Shown piece by piece: positions 20,686 to 29,686 of a stretch of DNA of 64,000 nucleotides. The notes beneath the pieces are model-generated. The model was not told the DNA's origin. It did not search any database and worked only from the letters and a program-made list of their open reading frames with translations. Made by a program: the position numbers and the translations under genes. Each line of letters opens with the position of its first letter. Within the stretch, counting starts at the first letter, position 1. Source of the stretch: JAWLBM01 sp041687675 (lineage in GTDB: Bacteria > Pseudomonadota > Alphaproteobacteria > Rhizobiales > Pleomorphomonadaceae); NCBI GenBank assembly GCA_041687675.1, contig JAWLBM010000002.1, positions 218,195 to 282,194 on the forward strand, in the 5' to 3' direction.

Positions 20686-21564
20686 GTGACCGAAGATCCC
20701 ATCGCCACCCTCAACGCCCACCTCGCCCGCCTCGTCGAGATCCTCGAGAGGAGCGCGCCGCCGGCCGCCCCCACCGCCGACTTCGAGGCCGCCGACGCCT
20801 TCGTGTGGGCGCCGGACCGGGCGCGGCTGCAACCGGTGCCGGCGGTGAACCGGGTGGAGATGGACCTGCTCAAGGGCATCGACCGCGCCCGCGACATGCT
20901 GACCGAGAACACCGCCCGCTTCGCCCGCGGCCTGCCGGCCAACAACGTGCTGCTGTGGGGCGCGCGCGGCATGGGCAAGTCCTCGCTCGTCAAGGCGGCG
21001 CACGCCAGCGTCAACGCCGAACTCGCCCGCGAAAACGGGCCCGGGCCGCTGAAGCTGGTCGAGATCCACCGCGAGGACATCGAGAGCTTGCCCGAGCTGA
21101 TGGGCCTGCTGCGCCCGGCCCCGCACCGCTTCGTGGTCTTCTGCGACGACCTCTCCTTCGACCACGACGACACCTCCTACAAGTCGCTGAAGGCGGTGCT
21201 GGAGGGCGGCATCGAGGGGCGGCCGGCGAACGTCCTCTTCTACGCCACCTCCAACCGCCGCCACCTGCTGCCGCGCGACATGATGGAGAACGAGCGCTCG
21301 ACGGCGATCAATCCGAGCGAGGCGGTGGAGGAGAAGGTCTCGCTGTCCGACCGATTCGGGCTGTGGATCGGCTTCCACAAGTGCTCGCAGGACGAGTACC
21401 TCGACATGGTCCGCGGCTACGCGGCCCACTACGGCCTCGAGATGGACGGCGAGCGGATGAGCGCCGAGGCGCTGGAATGGTCCACCACCCGCGGCAGCCG
21501 CTCCGGCCGCGTCGCCTTCCAGTATATCCAGGACCTCGCCGGGCGGCTGGGCGCCAGGATCTGA
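20686..21564 (+). CDS. DUF815-family AAA-type ATPase
   Basis: A 292-residue protein with Walker A in LLWGARGMGKSSLVKA, Walker B in FVVFCDDLSFD, and the arginine-rich LFYATSNRRHLLPRDMMEN segment typical of DUF815. The family is a poorly understood AAA ATPase found next to yajC/secDF in many alphaproteobacteria. It is divergent from yajC across a 262-bp spacer. The start is GTG at 20686-20688; no better ATG exists upstream. Confidence 0.9.
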   Translation: MTEDPIATLNAHLARLVEILERSAPPAAPTADFEAADAFVWAPDRARLQPVPAVNRVEMDLLKGIDRARDMLTENTARFARGLPANNVLLWGARGMGKSSLVKAAHASVNAELARENGPGPLKLVEIHREDIESLPELMGLLRPAPHRFVVFCDDLSFDHDDTSYKSLKAVLEGGIEGRPANVLFYATSNRRHLLPRDMMENERSTAINPSEAVEEKVSLSDRFGLWIGFHKCSQDEYLDMVRGYAAHYGLEMDGERMSAEALEWSTTRGSRSGRVAFQYIQDLAGRLGARI

Positions 21565-21597
21565 CGGAGGCGGCGGGCACCGCCCCGCCGCCTCTCC

Positions 21598-23847
21598 TCA
21601 CAGCAGCTTCGGACCGAAGCTGTTCGACTTCGGGAAGCCGACCGGCGGCAGGCGGCCGGCCATGGCGCGGTCGCCGCGCCAGTCGGCGAGATCATCAAGG
21701 GTGCGCAGGAAGGTGCGTCCGGAGGTGTCCACCCAGGTGAGGCCGGTCGCGCCCGGGAACACCCTGGCATCGGCGACCCCGCCGTCCTTGTAGCGCTGCA
21801 GCCGCACGCCCTTGCCGCGGGCCATCTCCGGCACCTGCGACATCGGGAACACCAGGAACTTGCGGTTCTCGCCGATGATCGCCACGTGGTCGCCGTCGGC
21901 CGGCACCACCAGCCTCGCCCTGGCGCCGGGCGAAAGGTTCAGCACCTGCTTGCCCTTCCGCGTGTTGGCGACGAGGTCCGCCTCGGCGGTGACGAAGCCG
22001 TAGCCGTCGGAGGACACAACCAGCAGCCGGCGCCCGGGCTTGTGGACGAAGACGTCCACCACGTCGGCGCCGTCCTCCATGTCGACCATCAGCCGGATCG
22101 GCTCGCCGGTGGAGCGGCCGCCCGGCAGCTTGTCGGCTCCCAGCGCGTACATCTTGCCGTGGTCGGAGAGCACCATCAGCTTGTCGGTGGTCTCCGCCTT
22201 GAAGCTGATGGACAGCTTGTCGCCGGCCTTGAACTGGAGCCCGGTGACGTCCGTGACGTGGCCCTTCAGCGCGCGGATCCAGCCCTTCTCCGAGATCACC
22301 ACGGTGATCGGCTCGCGCTCGATCAGCGCCTGGCTGACGTCGACATGGTCGTGGGCGGGCGCCTCGGTGAAATGGGTGCGGCGGCGGCCGAGCGGGGTGT
22401 CGGGACCGAAGGTCTTGCGCACCTCGCCGATCTGCCAGCGGACGGTCTTCCACTGCTTGGGCTCGGAGGCGAGCAGCGCCTCGATGTCGGCCTTCTCGGC
22501 GGTGAGTTCCGCATGCTCCTTGCGGATCTCCATCTCCTCGAGCTTGCGCAGGTTGCGCAGGCGCATGTTGAGGATCGCGTCGGCCTGGGTCTCGTTGAGG
22601 TCGAAGGCGGCGATCAGCTCCTTCTTCGGCTCGTCCTCCTCGCGGATGATGCGGATCACCTCGTCGAGGTTGAGGTAGGCGATGATGTAGCCCTCGAGCA
22701 GCTCGAGGCGGCGGACGATCTGCTCCAGCCGGTGCTGCGAGCGCCGGATCAGCACCTCGCGCCGGTGGTCGAGCCATTCCAGCAGGACCTGGCGCAGGCC
22801 GATCACGTTCGGCACCTGCCCGCGGGAGAGCACGTTCATGTTGAGCGGAATGCGCGATTCGAGGTCGGTCAGCCTGTAGAGCGCCTCCATCATCAGCGCC
22901 TCGTCCACGTTGCGGGACTTCGGCACGATGACGACGCGGATGTCTTCCGCGCTCTCGTCGCGGATGTCCTCCACCAGCGGCAGCTTCCGCTCGTTCAGCA
23001 GCTCGGCGATCTTCTCGATCAGCCTTGCCTTCTGCACCTGGTAGGGGATCTCCGTGACCACCACCTGCCAGGTGCCGCGGTCGAGGTCCTCCCGGTGCCA
23101 GCGGGCGCGCACGCGGAAGCCGCCGCGGCCCGTGCGGTAGGCCTCGGTGATCTCCTCGCGGCCGTCGATGATGAGCCCGCCGGTGGGGAAGTCGGGGCCC
23201 TCGACGATATCGACCAGCCTCTCGACCGACGCGTCCGGATGGTCGATCAGGTGGATCGCGGCGTCGCAGAGCTCGGCCGCGTTGTGCGGCGGGATCGACG
23301 TCGCCATGCCGACGGCGATGCCCGACGAGCCGTTGGCGAGGAGGTTCGGGAAGGCGCCCGGCAGGACGATCGGCTCGCGGTCCTCGCCGTCGTAGGTTTC
23401 GCGGAAGTCGACCGCGTCCTCGTCGAGGCCATCGAGCAGCAGGCGGGCCACCTCGGTGAGGCGGGCCTCGGTGTACCGCATGGCGGCGGCGTTGTCGCCG
23501 TCGATGTTGCCGAAGTTGCCCTGTCCGTCGACCAGCGGATAGCGCTGGGCGAAATCCTGCGCGAGGCGCACCAGCGCGTCGTAGACCGACTGGTCCCCGT
23601 GCGGGTGGAACTTGCCGATCACGTCGCCGACGACGCGGGCGCACTTCTTGAACGAGGCGCCGGGGTCGAGCCGCAGCAGGCGCATGGCGTAGAGCACGCG
23701 CCGGTGGACGGGCTTCAGGCCGTCGCGCACGTCGGGCAGCGCCCGGTGCATGATGGTCGACAGCGCGTAGGCGAGATAGCGCTCCTCGAGCGCCTCCCGC
23801 AGGTTGACAGGTTCAATGCCCTCGGGGGGAATCAGATCTTTGCCCAT
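21598..23847 (-). CDS. parC: DNA topoisomerase IV subunit A
   Basis: A 749-residue protein with the full breakage-reunion domain (GLKPVHRRVLYAM, catalytic tyrosine Y125 in AAMRYTEARL) and a C-terminal beta-propeller without the GyrA box, so ParC rather than GyrA. With ParE it unlinks daughter chromosomes. In the quinolone-contact helix (GKFHPHGDQSVYD) the position equivalent to E. coli Ser80 is glutamine (Q86) and that of Glu84 is aspartate. It is convergent with the DUF815 gene, 33 bp apart. The ATG at 23845-23847 is used. Confidence 0.96.
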   Translation of the reverse strand: MGKDLIPPEGIEPVNLREALEERYLAYALSTIMHRALPDVRDGLKPVHRRVLYAMRLLRLDPGASFKKCARVVGDVIGKFHPHGDQSVYDALVRLAQDFAQRYPLVDGQGNFGNIDGDNAAAMRYTEARLTEVARLLLDGLDEDAVDFRETYDGEDREPIVLPGAFPNLLANGSSGIAVGMATSIPPHNAAELCDAAIHLIDHPDASVERLVDIVEGPDFPTGGLIIDGREEITEAYRTGRGGFRVRARWHREDLDRGTWQVVVTEIPYQVQKARLIEKIAELLNERKLPLVEDIRDESAEDIRVVIVPKSRNVDEALMMEALYRLTDLESRIPLNMNVLSRGQVPNVIGLRQVLLEWLDHRREVLIRRSQHRLEQIVRRLELLEGYIIAYLNLDEVIRIIREEDEPKKELIAAFDLNETQADAILNMRLRNLRKLEEMEIRKEHAELTAEKADIEALLASEPKQWKTVRWQIGEVRKTFGPDTPLGRRRTHFTEAPAHDHVDVSQALIEREPITVVISEKGWIRALKGHVTDVTGLQFKAGDKLSISFKAETTDKLMVLSDHGKMYALGADKLPGGRSTGEPIRLMVDMEDGADVVDVFVHKPGRRLLVVSSDGYGFVTAEADLVANTRKGKQVLNLSPGARARLVVPADGDHVAIIGENRKFLVFPMSQVPEMARGKGVRLQRYKDGGVADARVFPGATGLTWVDTSGRTFLRTLDDLADWRGDRAMAGRLPPVGFPKSNSFGPKLL

Positions 23848-24041
23848 GCCCCTTGGGTAGAATCACCTGAACGAAAGGGCAACCGGCGGACCGACGCAGG
23901 CGCTCGAAGCTCCGGCTTTTCCCCGGTTTCGGGCGACCCCGCCCGCCGCCCGGTCCCCCTGCCCTCCCCGCACCGGCCCGCGCCGCCTTGCCGGACGGCC
24001 CGCGCGGGACTACCTCCGAAGACAGCCAAGGGAGACCTGAC

Positions 24042-24689
24042 ATGCCCCGGACCCTGCGCCTCGACGTGGTGATCGACGTCGTCTGCCCCTGGTGCTTCGT
24101 CGGCAAGCGGCAACTGGACGCGGCGATGGCCTCGCTGCCCGACATCGGCTTCAGCGTCCGCTACCGCCCCTTCCAGCTCGACGGCAGCATCCCGCCGGAG
24201 GGCAAGAGCCGGCAGCGCTACCTCCTCGACAAGTTCCACGACCCCGAGCGGATCGAGGCCATGCACGAGCGGATCGCCGCCATTGGCCGCGACCTCGGCA
24301 TCGACTTCCGCTTCGACCGGATCGACGTGGCACCCAACACGCTGGATGCCCACCGGCTGGTCCACTGGGCCTCGGCGGAGGGAAAAGGCGAGGCGATGGT
24401 GGAGCGGCTGTTCGCGATGTTCTTCACCGAGGGCCAGAACCTCGCCGAGCGGGCGACCTTGGTCGCCGCCGCGCGGGACGTCGGGCTCGACCCGGAGGTG
24501 GTGGAGCGCGACCTCGACACGGCGCGGGACATTTCCACCGTCGAGGACGAGATCACCTTCGCCGCGCGGGTCGGCATCACCGGCGTGCCCTGCACGATCG
24601 TCAATTCGAAATACGCGATCTCCGGCGCGCAGCCGGCCGAGGCGATGGCGGACGCCTTCCGCCAGATCGCCGCCGAGGAGGCGGCCTGA
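24042..24689 (+). CDS. DsbA/FrnE-like thioredoxin-fold oxidoreductase
   Basis: A 215-residue cytoplasmic protein of the DsbA superfamily, FrnE branch (also near 2-hydroxychromene-2-carboxylate isomerase). The CPWC active site follows VVIDVV at residues 15-18, the helical insertion spans the middle, and the cis-proline loop is GITGVPCTIV. It lacks a signal peptide, so it acts in the cytoplasm, perhaps in thiol redox or detoxification. GGGAG precedes the ATG at 24042-24044. Confidence 0.87.
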   Translation: MPRTLRLDVVIDVVCPWCFVGKRQLDAAMASLPDIGFSVRYRPFQLDGSIPPEGKSRQRYLLDKFHDPERIEAMHERIAAIGRDLGIDFRFDRIDVAPNTLDAHRLVHWASAEGKGEAMVERLFAMFFTEGQNLAERATLVAAARDVGLDPEVVERDLDTARDISTVEDEITFAARVGITGVPCTIVNSKYAISGAQPAEAMADAFRQIAAEEAA

Positions 24690-24697
24690 GGCCGGCG

Positions 24698-25438
24698 TCA
24701 GACCTTCTCCGCCGCCCGGCCTGTCTCCCCCGGCGCAAGCTCCTCGCCGTCCGGCAGCCGCCCCGGTTCGCGGCGCGAGGCGGCGGCCGCGGCGGCGAGG
24801 CCGATTTTCTCCAGCGCGTGCTCGGAATTCTCCGCCGAGACGAGGCCGAAGGAGATCACCAGCTTCGCCGCGTCCTCCACGGTCATGTCGAGCGTGATCG
24901 CCTCGGCGGCGGGGACGAAGAGCAGGTATCCGCCGGTCGGGTTCGGCGTCGTCGGCACGTAGACCGTGAGCATGTCCTCGCCGCCTTCGAGGCGGCTGGC
25001 GACCTCGCCGCGGGTCTTCGCGGCGACGAAGCCGATGGTCCAGGCGCCCCTGCGCGGAAATTCGACGAGGGCCGCCTTCTGGAACGAGGTCCCCCGCTCG
25101 GCGAGCACCGATGAGAAGATCTGCTTCAGCCCCCGGTAGAGATTGCGGACGACCGGCATCCGGTGGAGCAGGTCCTCGCCGAACTTGAACACGGTGCGGC
25201 CGACGATGTTGGCGGTGAGCGCGCCGATCAGCGTGATCACCACGAGCGCGACGACGAGGCCGAAGCCCGGCACCGCGAAGGGCAGGTAGGTGTCCGGGTT
25301 GTAGGACGAGGGCAGGTAGGGCTTCACCCAGCTGTCGACCCAGGCGATCAGCGACCAGGTGAGGTAGAGAGTGATGCCCGCGGGACCGGCGACGAGCAGT
25401 CCTGTCAGGAAGTAGTTACGCAGCCGGGTCAAGGGCAT
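24698..25438 (-). CDS. DUF502 membrane protein
   Basis: A 246-residue protein with two N-terminal transmembrane segments (FLTGLLVAGPAGITLYLTW; PGFGLVVALVVITLIGAL), then the DUF502 core: HRMPVVRNLYRGLKQIF, FVAAKTRGEV and VYVPTTPNPTGGYLLFVPA. The family is widespread and of unknown function; the TPNPTGGY motif suggests a conserved soluble active or binding loop. It is convergent with the FrnE-like gene, 8 bp apart. Confidence 0.92.
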   Translation of the reverse strand: MPLTRLRNYFLTGLLVAGPAGITLYLTWSLIAWVDSWVKPYLPSSYNPDTYLPFAVPGFGLVVALVVITLIGALTANIVGRTVFKFGEDLLHRMPVVRNLYRGLKQIFSSVLAERGTSFQKAALVEFPRRGAWTIGFVAAKTRGEVASRLEGGEDMLTVYVPTTPNPTGGYLLFVPAAEAITLDMTVEDAAKLVISFGLVSAENSEHALEKIGLAAAAAASRREPGRLPDGEELAPGETGRAAEKV

Positions 25439-25614
25439 CGTCCTGGATGTTCACGGATGCGGCCAGGGCGGCCGACGTCCGGCGAAAATGCGTTTCGGCG
25501 TTGCGGTGCCGAGGGATACCCTATCATAGTGCGGGTCCGCGACACCCGGGTGAAGTGATCCCGGGCCGCGCGCCCGCGCGGGCGCCCCTTCCAGCCGCCC
25601 CGAAACGGACCCCG

Positions 25615-25971
25615 ATGCGGATCGCGTATTTCCTTGCCGGCATCGTCTTCCTCGCGCTCGGGCTCATCGGCGTCGTGTTGCCGATCATGCCGACGACGAT
25701 CTTCCTGATCCTCGCCGCCGGCGCCTTCGCGCGCTCCTCGCCCCGGCTGGAGGCCTGGCTGATCGATCATGCGCACCTCGGCCCGCCGATCCGCCGCTGG
25801 CGCGAGCGGGGCGCGATCTCGCCGCGGGCGAAGGCCATGGCGGCGGGCGGCATGGCCGCCGGCTACGCGCTGTTCCTGTGGTCGAGCACGCCCGGGTGGT
25901 GGCTGGCGCTCGCGGTCCTCGCACTCCTGCTCGCCTGCGCCGCCTACGTGCTCAGCCGCCCGAACGCGTGA
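25615..25971 (+). CDS. DUF454 (YbaN-type) inner-membrane protein
   Basis: A 118-residue protein with an N-terminal hydrophobic pair and the family motif GVVLPIMPTTIFLILAAGAF, then SPRLEAWLIDHAHLGPPIRRW and two more hydrophobic segments. Function is unknown. The ATG at 25615-25617 is selected because the family starts directly with this hydrophobic segment; the frame is open upstream without homology. Confidence 0.88.
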   Translation: MRIAYFLAGIVFLALGLIGVVLPIMPTTIFLILAAGAFARSSPRLEAWLIDHAHLGPPIRRWRERGAISPRAKAMAAGGMAAGYALFLWSSTPGWWLALAVLALLLACAAYVLSRPNA

Positions 25972-26096
25972 AGGATGCAACGGATCGGGACATATTGCGG
26001 CCAAACTGCGCTTTGGCTTGAGGGAATCGGCGGATTCGAGTCTGATCCGGGCGGGGCGGCGCGCGTTCGTGCCGGCAGTCAGCCGAGGCAGACGGT

Positions 26097-26888
26097 GTGA
26101 GGGGCGGCAACCATGACCCGTTCGACGCGGACGGCTTCGAGGTGTCGGAGCCGGGCGGTGTCGCGCTGGTCGTCTGGTCCAGCATCGCCGCGGTGGCTCT
26201 CCTCCTTGCCGTGACGGCGGTCGTCTACGGCCTGCCGGATGCCGCGGACAACGACGTCGCGGTGGCCGAGGTGGACCAGGGCGAGGTCGCAACCCCCGTA
26301 CGGCCGACGCGCGAGCCGCCTTTCAGCACCCATCTCTCGACCCGGACCGACTTCGCCATGCGCGGCGACGCCCCCTCGCCCGACGGCTCCCTCGCCCGGC
26401 TCGAGGTCGAGAACGCGGCGCTGCGCCATGACCTCGAGACGATCGCGCGGCGGCTCTCCGAGGTGCACGAGCGCGTCGCCGGCCTCGAGGACCGGCTGCA
26501 GTCGGTGACCGGCAGCCTGCCCGCGCGCCCGCCGGAGCGTGGGACCGCGCCGGGTGTCGGCGGCCCGGAGATCCCCGTCGCGGGCGCCGCGGGGCTTTCG
26601 GCAGACGCGCCGCTGCAGCGCAGGACCGCATTCGCCGTCGAACTCGGCGCGTTCGGCGACCTCGGATCCGTCGAGGCGGCGTGGCGCGAACTCGTCGCCG
26701 GTGCGCCGGGGCTCTTCGCCGACCTCCGGCCGCTGGCGACCATCCGCGACCGGGAGGGCCGAACCGAACTCTTGCTCGTCGCCGGCCCGTTCGAGAGCGC
26801 CGCGGAAGCCGCGGACCGCTGCACCGCCGCGGCCGAGGCCGGCTACGGCTGCCTGCCGGCCTTCTTCATCGGCCAGCCGATCGACTGA
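26097..26888 (+). CDS. Membrane-anchored coiled-coil protein with a SPOR-like C-terminal domain
   Basis: A 263-residue protein: a short cytoplasmic N terminus, one transmembrane helix (residues 24-45), an acidic/proline linker, a short coiled coil (RLEVENAALRHDLETIARRL) and a C-terminal unit (FAVELGAFGDLGSVEAAWRE ... LLLVAGPFESAAEAADRC). This last part resembles SPOR domains, which bind denuded peptidoglycan. A periplasmic role in cell-wall or division is possible but unproven. The start is GTG at 26097-26099 with a weak ribosome site. Confidence 0.65.
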   Translation: MRGGNHDPFDADGFEVSEPGGVALVVWSSIAAVALLLAVTAVVYGLPDAADNDVAVAEVDQGEVATPVRPTREPPFSTHLSTRTDFAMRGDAPSPDGSLARLEVENAALRHDLETIARRLSEVHERVAGLEDRLQSVTGSLPARPPERGTAPGVGGPEIPVAGAAGLSADAPLQRRTAFAVELGAFGDLGSVEAAWRELVAGAPGLFADLRPLATIRDREGRTELLLVAGPFESAAEAADRCTAAAEAGYGCLPAFFIGQPID

Positions 26889-26892
26889 CCGG

Positions 26893-27648
26893 TCAGCCGA
26901 GCCTGGCGAGGGCCGGGAAGGTCTCGAGCAGCCAGAAGGAGAGGCTCTGGAACTGGCCGGTGAGGAACAGCACGCCGGTCAGCACCAGCACCGCGCCCAT
27001 CGCCTGCTCGACCCGCTGGAACTGGGTGCGGAAGCGCTTCAGGAAGGCCATGAACGAGCCGACGAAGAGCGCCGAGAGGAGAAACGGCACGCCAAGCCCT
27101 GCCGAGTATATGGCGAGCAGCCCCGCCCCCTCGGCCACCGTGTCGCGCGAGCCCGCGACGGTGAGGATGGCGGCGAGGATCGGCCCGATGCAGGGCGTCC
27201 AGCCGAAGGCGAAGGCGAGCCCCATCAGGTAGGCGCCGACCGGGCCCGTGCGGGCGCCGGAGGGGCGGAAGCGCGCCTCGCGGTAGAACAGCGCCACGCG
27301 GAAGACGCCGAGGAAATGCAGCCCCATGATGATGATCACGACGCCGGCCACCAGCGCCAGCGTCGGCGACCAGCGGGCGATCAGCTGGCCGAAGGCGGAC
27401 GCGGTCGCCCCGAGCGAGATGAACACGGTGGCGAAACCGAGCACGAAGGCGAGCGCGACCCCGGCCACCCGCATCCGCTGCGCCCGCCGTGCGCCCGCGC
27501 TCGCCGGGCCGGCCGCGCCGGTCAGCTCCTCGACCGACGCGCCGGCGAGGAAGCCGAGGTAGGGCGGCACCAGCGGCAGCACGCAGGGGCTGAGGAAGGA
27601 CAGCAGCCCGGCGAAGAAGGCGGCCAGTATGGAAACGTCGCTGATCAT
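26893..27648 (-). CDS. ccdA: CcdA-type thiol-disulfide transporter (cytochrome c biogenesis)
   Basis: A 251-residue protein with six hydrophobic segments and the two redox cysteines in LSPCVLPLVPPYLG and FGWTPCIGPILA. It carries electrons from cytoplasmic thioredoxin to periplasmic thiol proteins, most often for cytochrome c maturation. The C-terminal thioredoxin domain of full DsbD is absent. The stop lies 5 bp from the convergent SPOR-like gene. No other ccm genes are in the window. Confidence 0.93.
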   Translation of the reverse strand: MISDVSILAAFFAGLLSFLSPCVLPLVPPYLGFLAGASVEELTGAAGPASAGARRAQRMRVAGVALAFVLGFATVFISLGATASAFGQLIARWSPTLALVAGVVIIIMGLHFLGVFRVALFYREARFRPSGARTGPVGAYLMGLAFAFGWTPCIGPILAAILTVAGSRDTVAEGAGLLAIYSAGLGVPFLLSALFVGSFMAFLKRFRTQFQRVEQAMGAVLVLTGVLFLTGQFQSLSFWLLETFPALARLG

Positions 27649-27746
27649 GCCGATGCGGTACCCGGGCGTGTCCTCGTAGAACCTGAATACGGAAGCGGAA
27701 CCGCCGCGTCGAGTGGCGCTGCCGTCGCGGGGCGATCAACAGTCCG

Positions 27747-28448
27747 TCAGCCGAAGCTGTCATCCGCGGCCGCGTCCTTGGAGATCATGCCGTCGACGAG
27801 GTGGATGCGGCGCTTCATCCGTCCCGCAAGTCGAAGGTCGTGGGTGACGGCGACCACCGTCCGCCCGTCCTTCTCGACGATGTCGGAGAGGATCGAGAAG
27901 ACCTGCTCGGTCGACTTGGAGTCGAGCGAGCCGGTCGGCTCGTCGGCGAGCAGCAGCGGCGGGTCGTTGGCGAGCGCGCGGGCCACCGCCACCCGCTGCC
28001 GCTGGCCTCCGGAGAGCTGGTCCGGTCGCTTGCCGAGCTGGTCGCCGATGCCGAGCCGCGACAGGAGCTCGGAGGCCTGCTCCCGCATCTGGCTCCCGGA
28101 CAGCCGGCCGAGCCGGCGCATCGGGATCATGACGTTGTCGAGGATCGAGAATTCCGGCAGCAGGAAGTGGAACTGGAAGACGAAGCCGATGGTGGCGAGG
28201 CGCCGCTCGGCCCGCTCGTCGTCGCTCATCAGGGCGGTCGGCTGGCCGTCGAGCAGGATCTCGCCGGAGGTCGGGTGGTCGAGCAGGCCGAGCAGGTAGA
28301 GCAGCGACGACTTGCCGGAGCCGGACGGCCCGGTGATCGCCACGAACTCGCCGCGGCTGATCGACAGCGAGACGTCCTTGACCAGCGTCACCGGCACGAC
28401 GCCGGGCAGCACTCGGGTGACGTGGGCGGTCTCGATCAGCGCGGTCAT
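27747..28448 (-). CDS. ABC transporter ATP-binding protein (LolD/MacB-like)
   Basis: A 233-residue ATPase with Walker A GPSGSGKSS, signature LSGGQRQRVAVARAL, Walker B LLLADEPTGSLD and switch histidine in VAVTHD. This matches the LolD/MacB subfamily that powers mechanotransmission exporters. It overlaps the permease gene by 4 bp (28445-28448), making a three-gene operon: HlyD-like adaptor, permease, ATPase. Confidence 0.92.
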   Translation of the reverse strand: MTALIETAHVTRVLPGVVPVTLVKDVSLSISRGEFVAITGPSGSGKSSLLYLLGLLDHPTSGEILLDGQPTALMSDDERAERRLATIGFVFQFHFLLPEFSILDNVMIPMRRLGRLSGSQMREQASELLSRLGIGDQLGKRPDQLSGGQRQRVAVARALANDPPLLLADEPTGSLDSKSTEQVFSILSDIVEKDGRTVVAVTHDLRLAGRMKRRIHLVDGMISKDAAADDSFG

Positions 28449-29686
28449 GCCGCCCCCCGGATGATGTCGACCGGGTTGAGCCGCGCCGCCTTGCGCGCGG
28501 GCAGCCAGCCGGCGACGCCGGCCGAGCCCAGGGCGAAGACGGCGGCGATGGCATAGTGCAGCGGATCCACCACCACCGGCAGGTGGGTCACCTCGATATC
28601 GCCCTGGATCTCGAAGCGGATCGCGCCGAGGAGTTCGGTGAGGCCGTAGCCGATCGCCCATCCGAACAGCGAGCCGACCGCGCCCATCGCCAGGCCCTCG
28701 ACGAGGAACAGACGGCGCATGTCGGCCGAGCGGAAGCCGAGCGACTTCAGGATGGCGATGTCGCGCGCCTTCTCGTGGGTGATCGTGGAGACGATGTTGA
28801 AGATGCCGAAGCCGGCGACCAGCAGGATCGCCCCGACCACGGTGTACATGATGGTGTTGCGGACGAAGAGCGCCTCCATCAGCGAGCGGTTGGACTCCTG
28901 CCAGCTCTGGGCGTCGAGGCCGAGCATCGCCTCGATCCGGTTCGCCACCGCGTCGGCCTGGAAGGGATCGGCGAGCTTTACCCGCATGCCGTTCACGGCG
29001 CCGTCCTGCATGGCGAGCGTCTGCGCGTCGCGCAGCAGGACGTAGGCGACGCCGTCGTCCTGGGCGGCGATGCCGGTGTGGAACAGGGCGACGAGCTTGA
29101 GCCGGCGGCTCACGCCCACCGAGGAGGTGACGGTGAGCGTGTCGCCGACGGTCGCCCCGAGGTCCTCCGCCGCCCCGTCGCCGATCACCACCGCGGCGGA
29201 CCCGGCCGAGAGGTTCTCAAGCCGCCCGACCTCGATGCTGTCCGCGAGGGTCGAGACCTTCAGGTAGTCCTCCGGCTCGATGCCGACCACCGAAACGCCG
29301 ACGTCGTTGCCGCCGTAGCGGACCACGCCCTGCAGCGTCATCGTCGAGGCGATCTCGCCCGGCACCCAGCTCGCCAGCGAGGCCCGGACCGCGGCGGGGT
29401 TGAGGATCCCCCGCCGGTCGTCCGGCGGGCGGAGGCCCGAGTAGTTTACCACCGCGTAGACCTCGTCGGCCACCTGCGGCTCCGGTCGGCGGGTGTCGAC
29501 GGTTATCATGACGTGCGGGCTCTCCTCGACCAGCGTCTCGACGAGGTCGTCCTGGGAGCCCTGCATCAGCGCCGCCATGGCGATCGAGAAGCCGACGCCG
29601 AGGGCGACCCCGGCGACCGACACCACCGTCTGGCGGCCGCGGCCCGCGACATGGGTGACGGCGAGGTCGAGCAGGAGGCGGATCAC
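28445..29686 (-). CDS. ABC transporter permease (FtsX/MacB-like)
   Basis: A 413-residue membrane protein: one N-terminal span (VVSVAGVALGVGFSIAMAAL), a periplasmic MacB-type core domain of about 220 residues, then the three-span FtsX domain (VVGAILLVAGFGIFNIVST, HEKARDIAILKSLGF, ending ARKAARLNPVDIIRG). It starts with GTG at 29684-29686, overlapping the adaptor stop by 4 bp, and is translationally coupled at both ends. With an adaptor present, MacAB-like efflux is likelier than lipoprotein release by LolCDE. Confidence 0.9.
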   Translation of the reverse strand: MIRLLLDLAVTHVAGRGRQTVVSVAGVALGVGFSIAMAALMQGSQDDLVETLVEESPHVMITVDTRRPEPQVADEVYAVVNYSGLRPPDDRRGILNPAAVRASLASWVPGEIASTMTLQGVVRYGGNDVGVSVVGIEPEDYLKVSTLADSIEVGRLENLSAGSAAVVIGDGAAEDLGATVGDTLTVTSSVGVSRRLKLVALFHTGIAAQDDGVAYVLLRDAQTLAMQDGAVNGMRVKLADPFQADAVANRIEAMLGLDAQSWQESNRSLMEALFVRNTIMYTVVGAILLVAGFGIFNIVSTITHEKARDIAILKSLGFRSADMRRLFLVEGLAMGAVGSLFGWAIGYGLTELLGAIRFEIQGDIEVTHLPVVVDPLHYAIAAVFALGSAGVAGWLPARKAARLNPVDIIRGAA

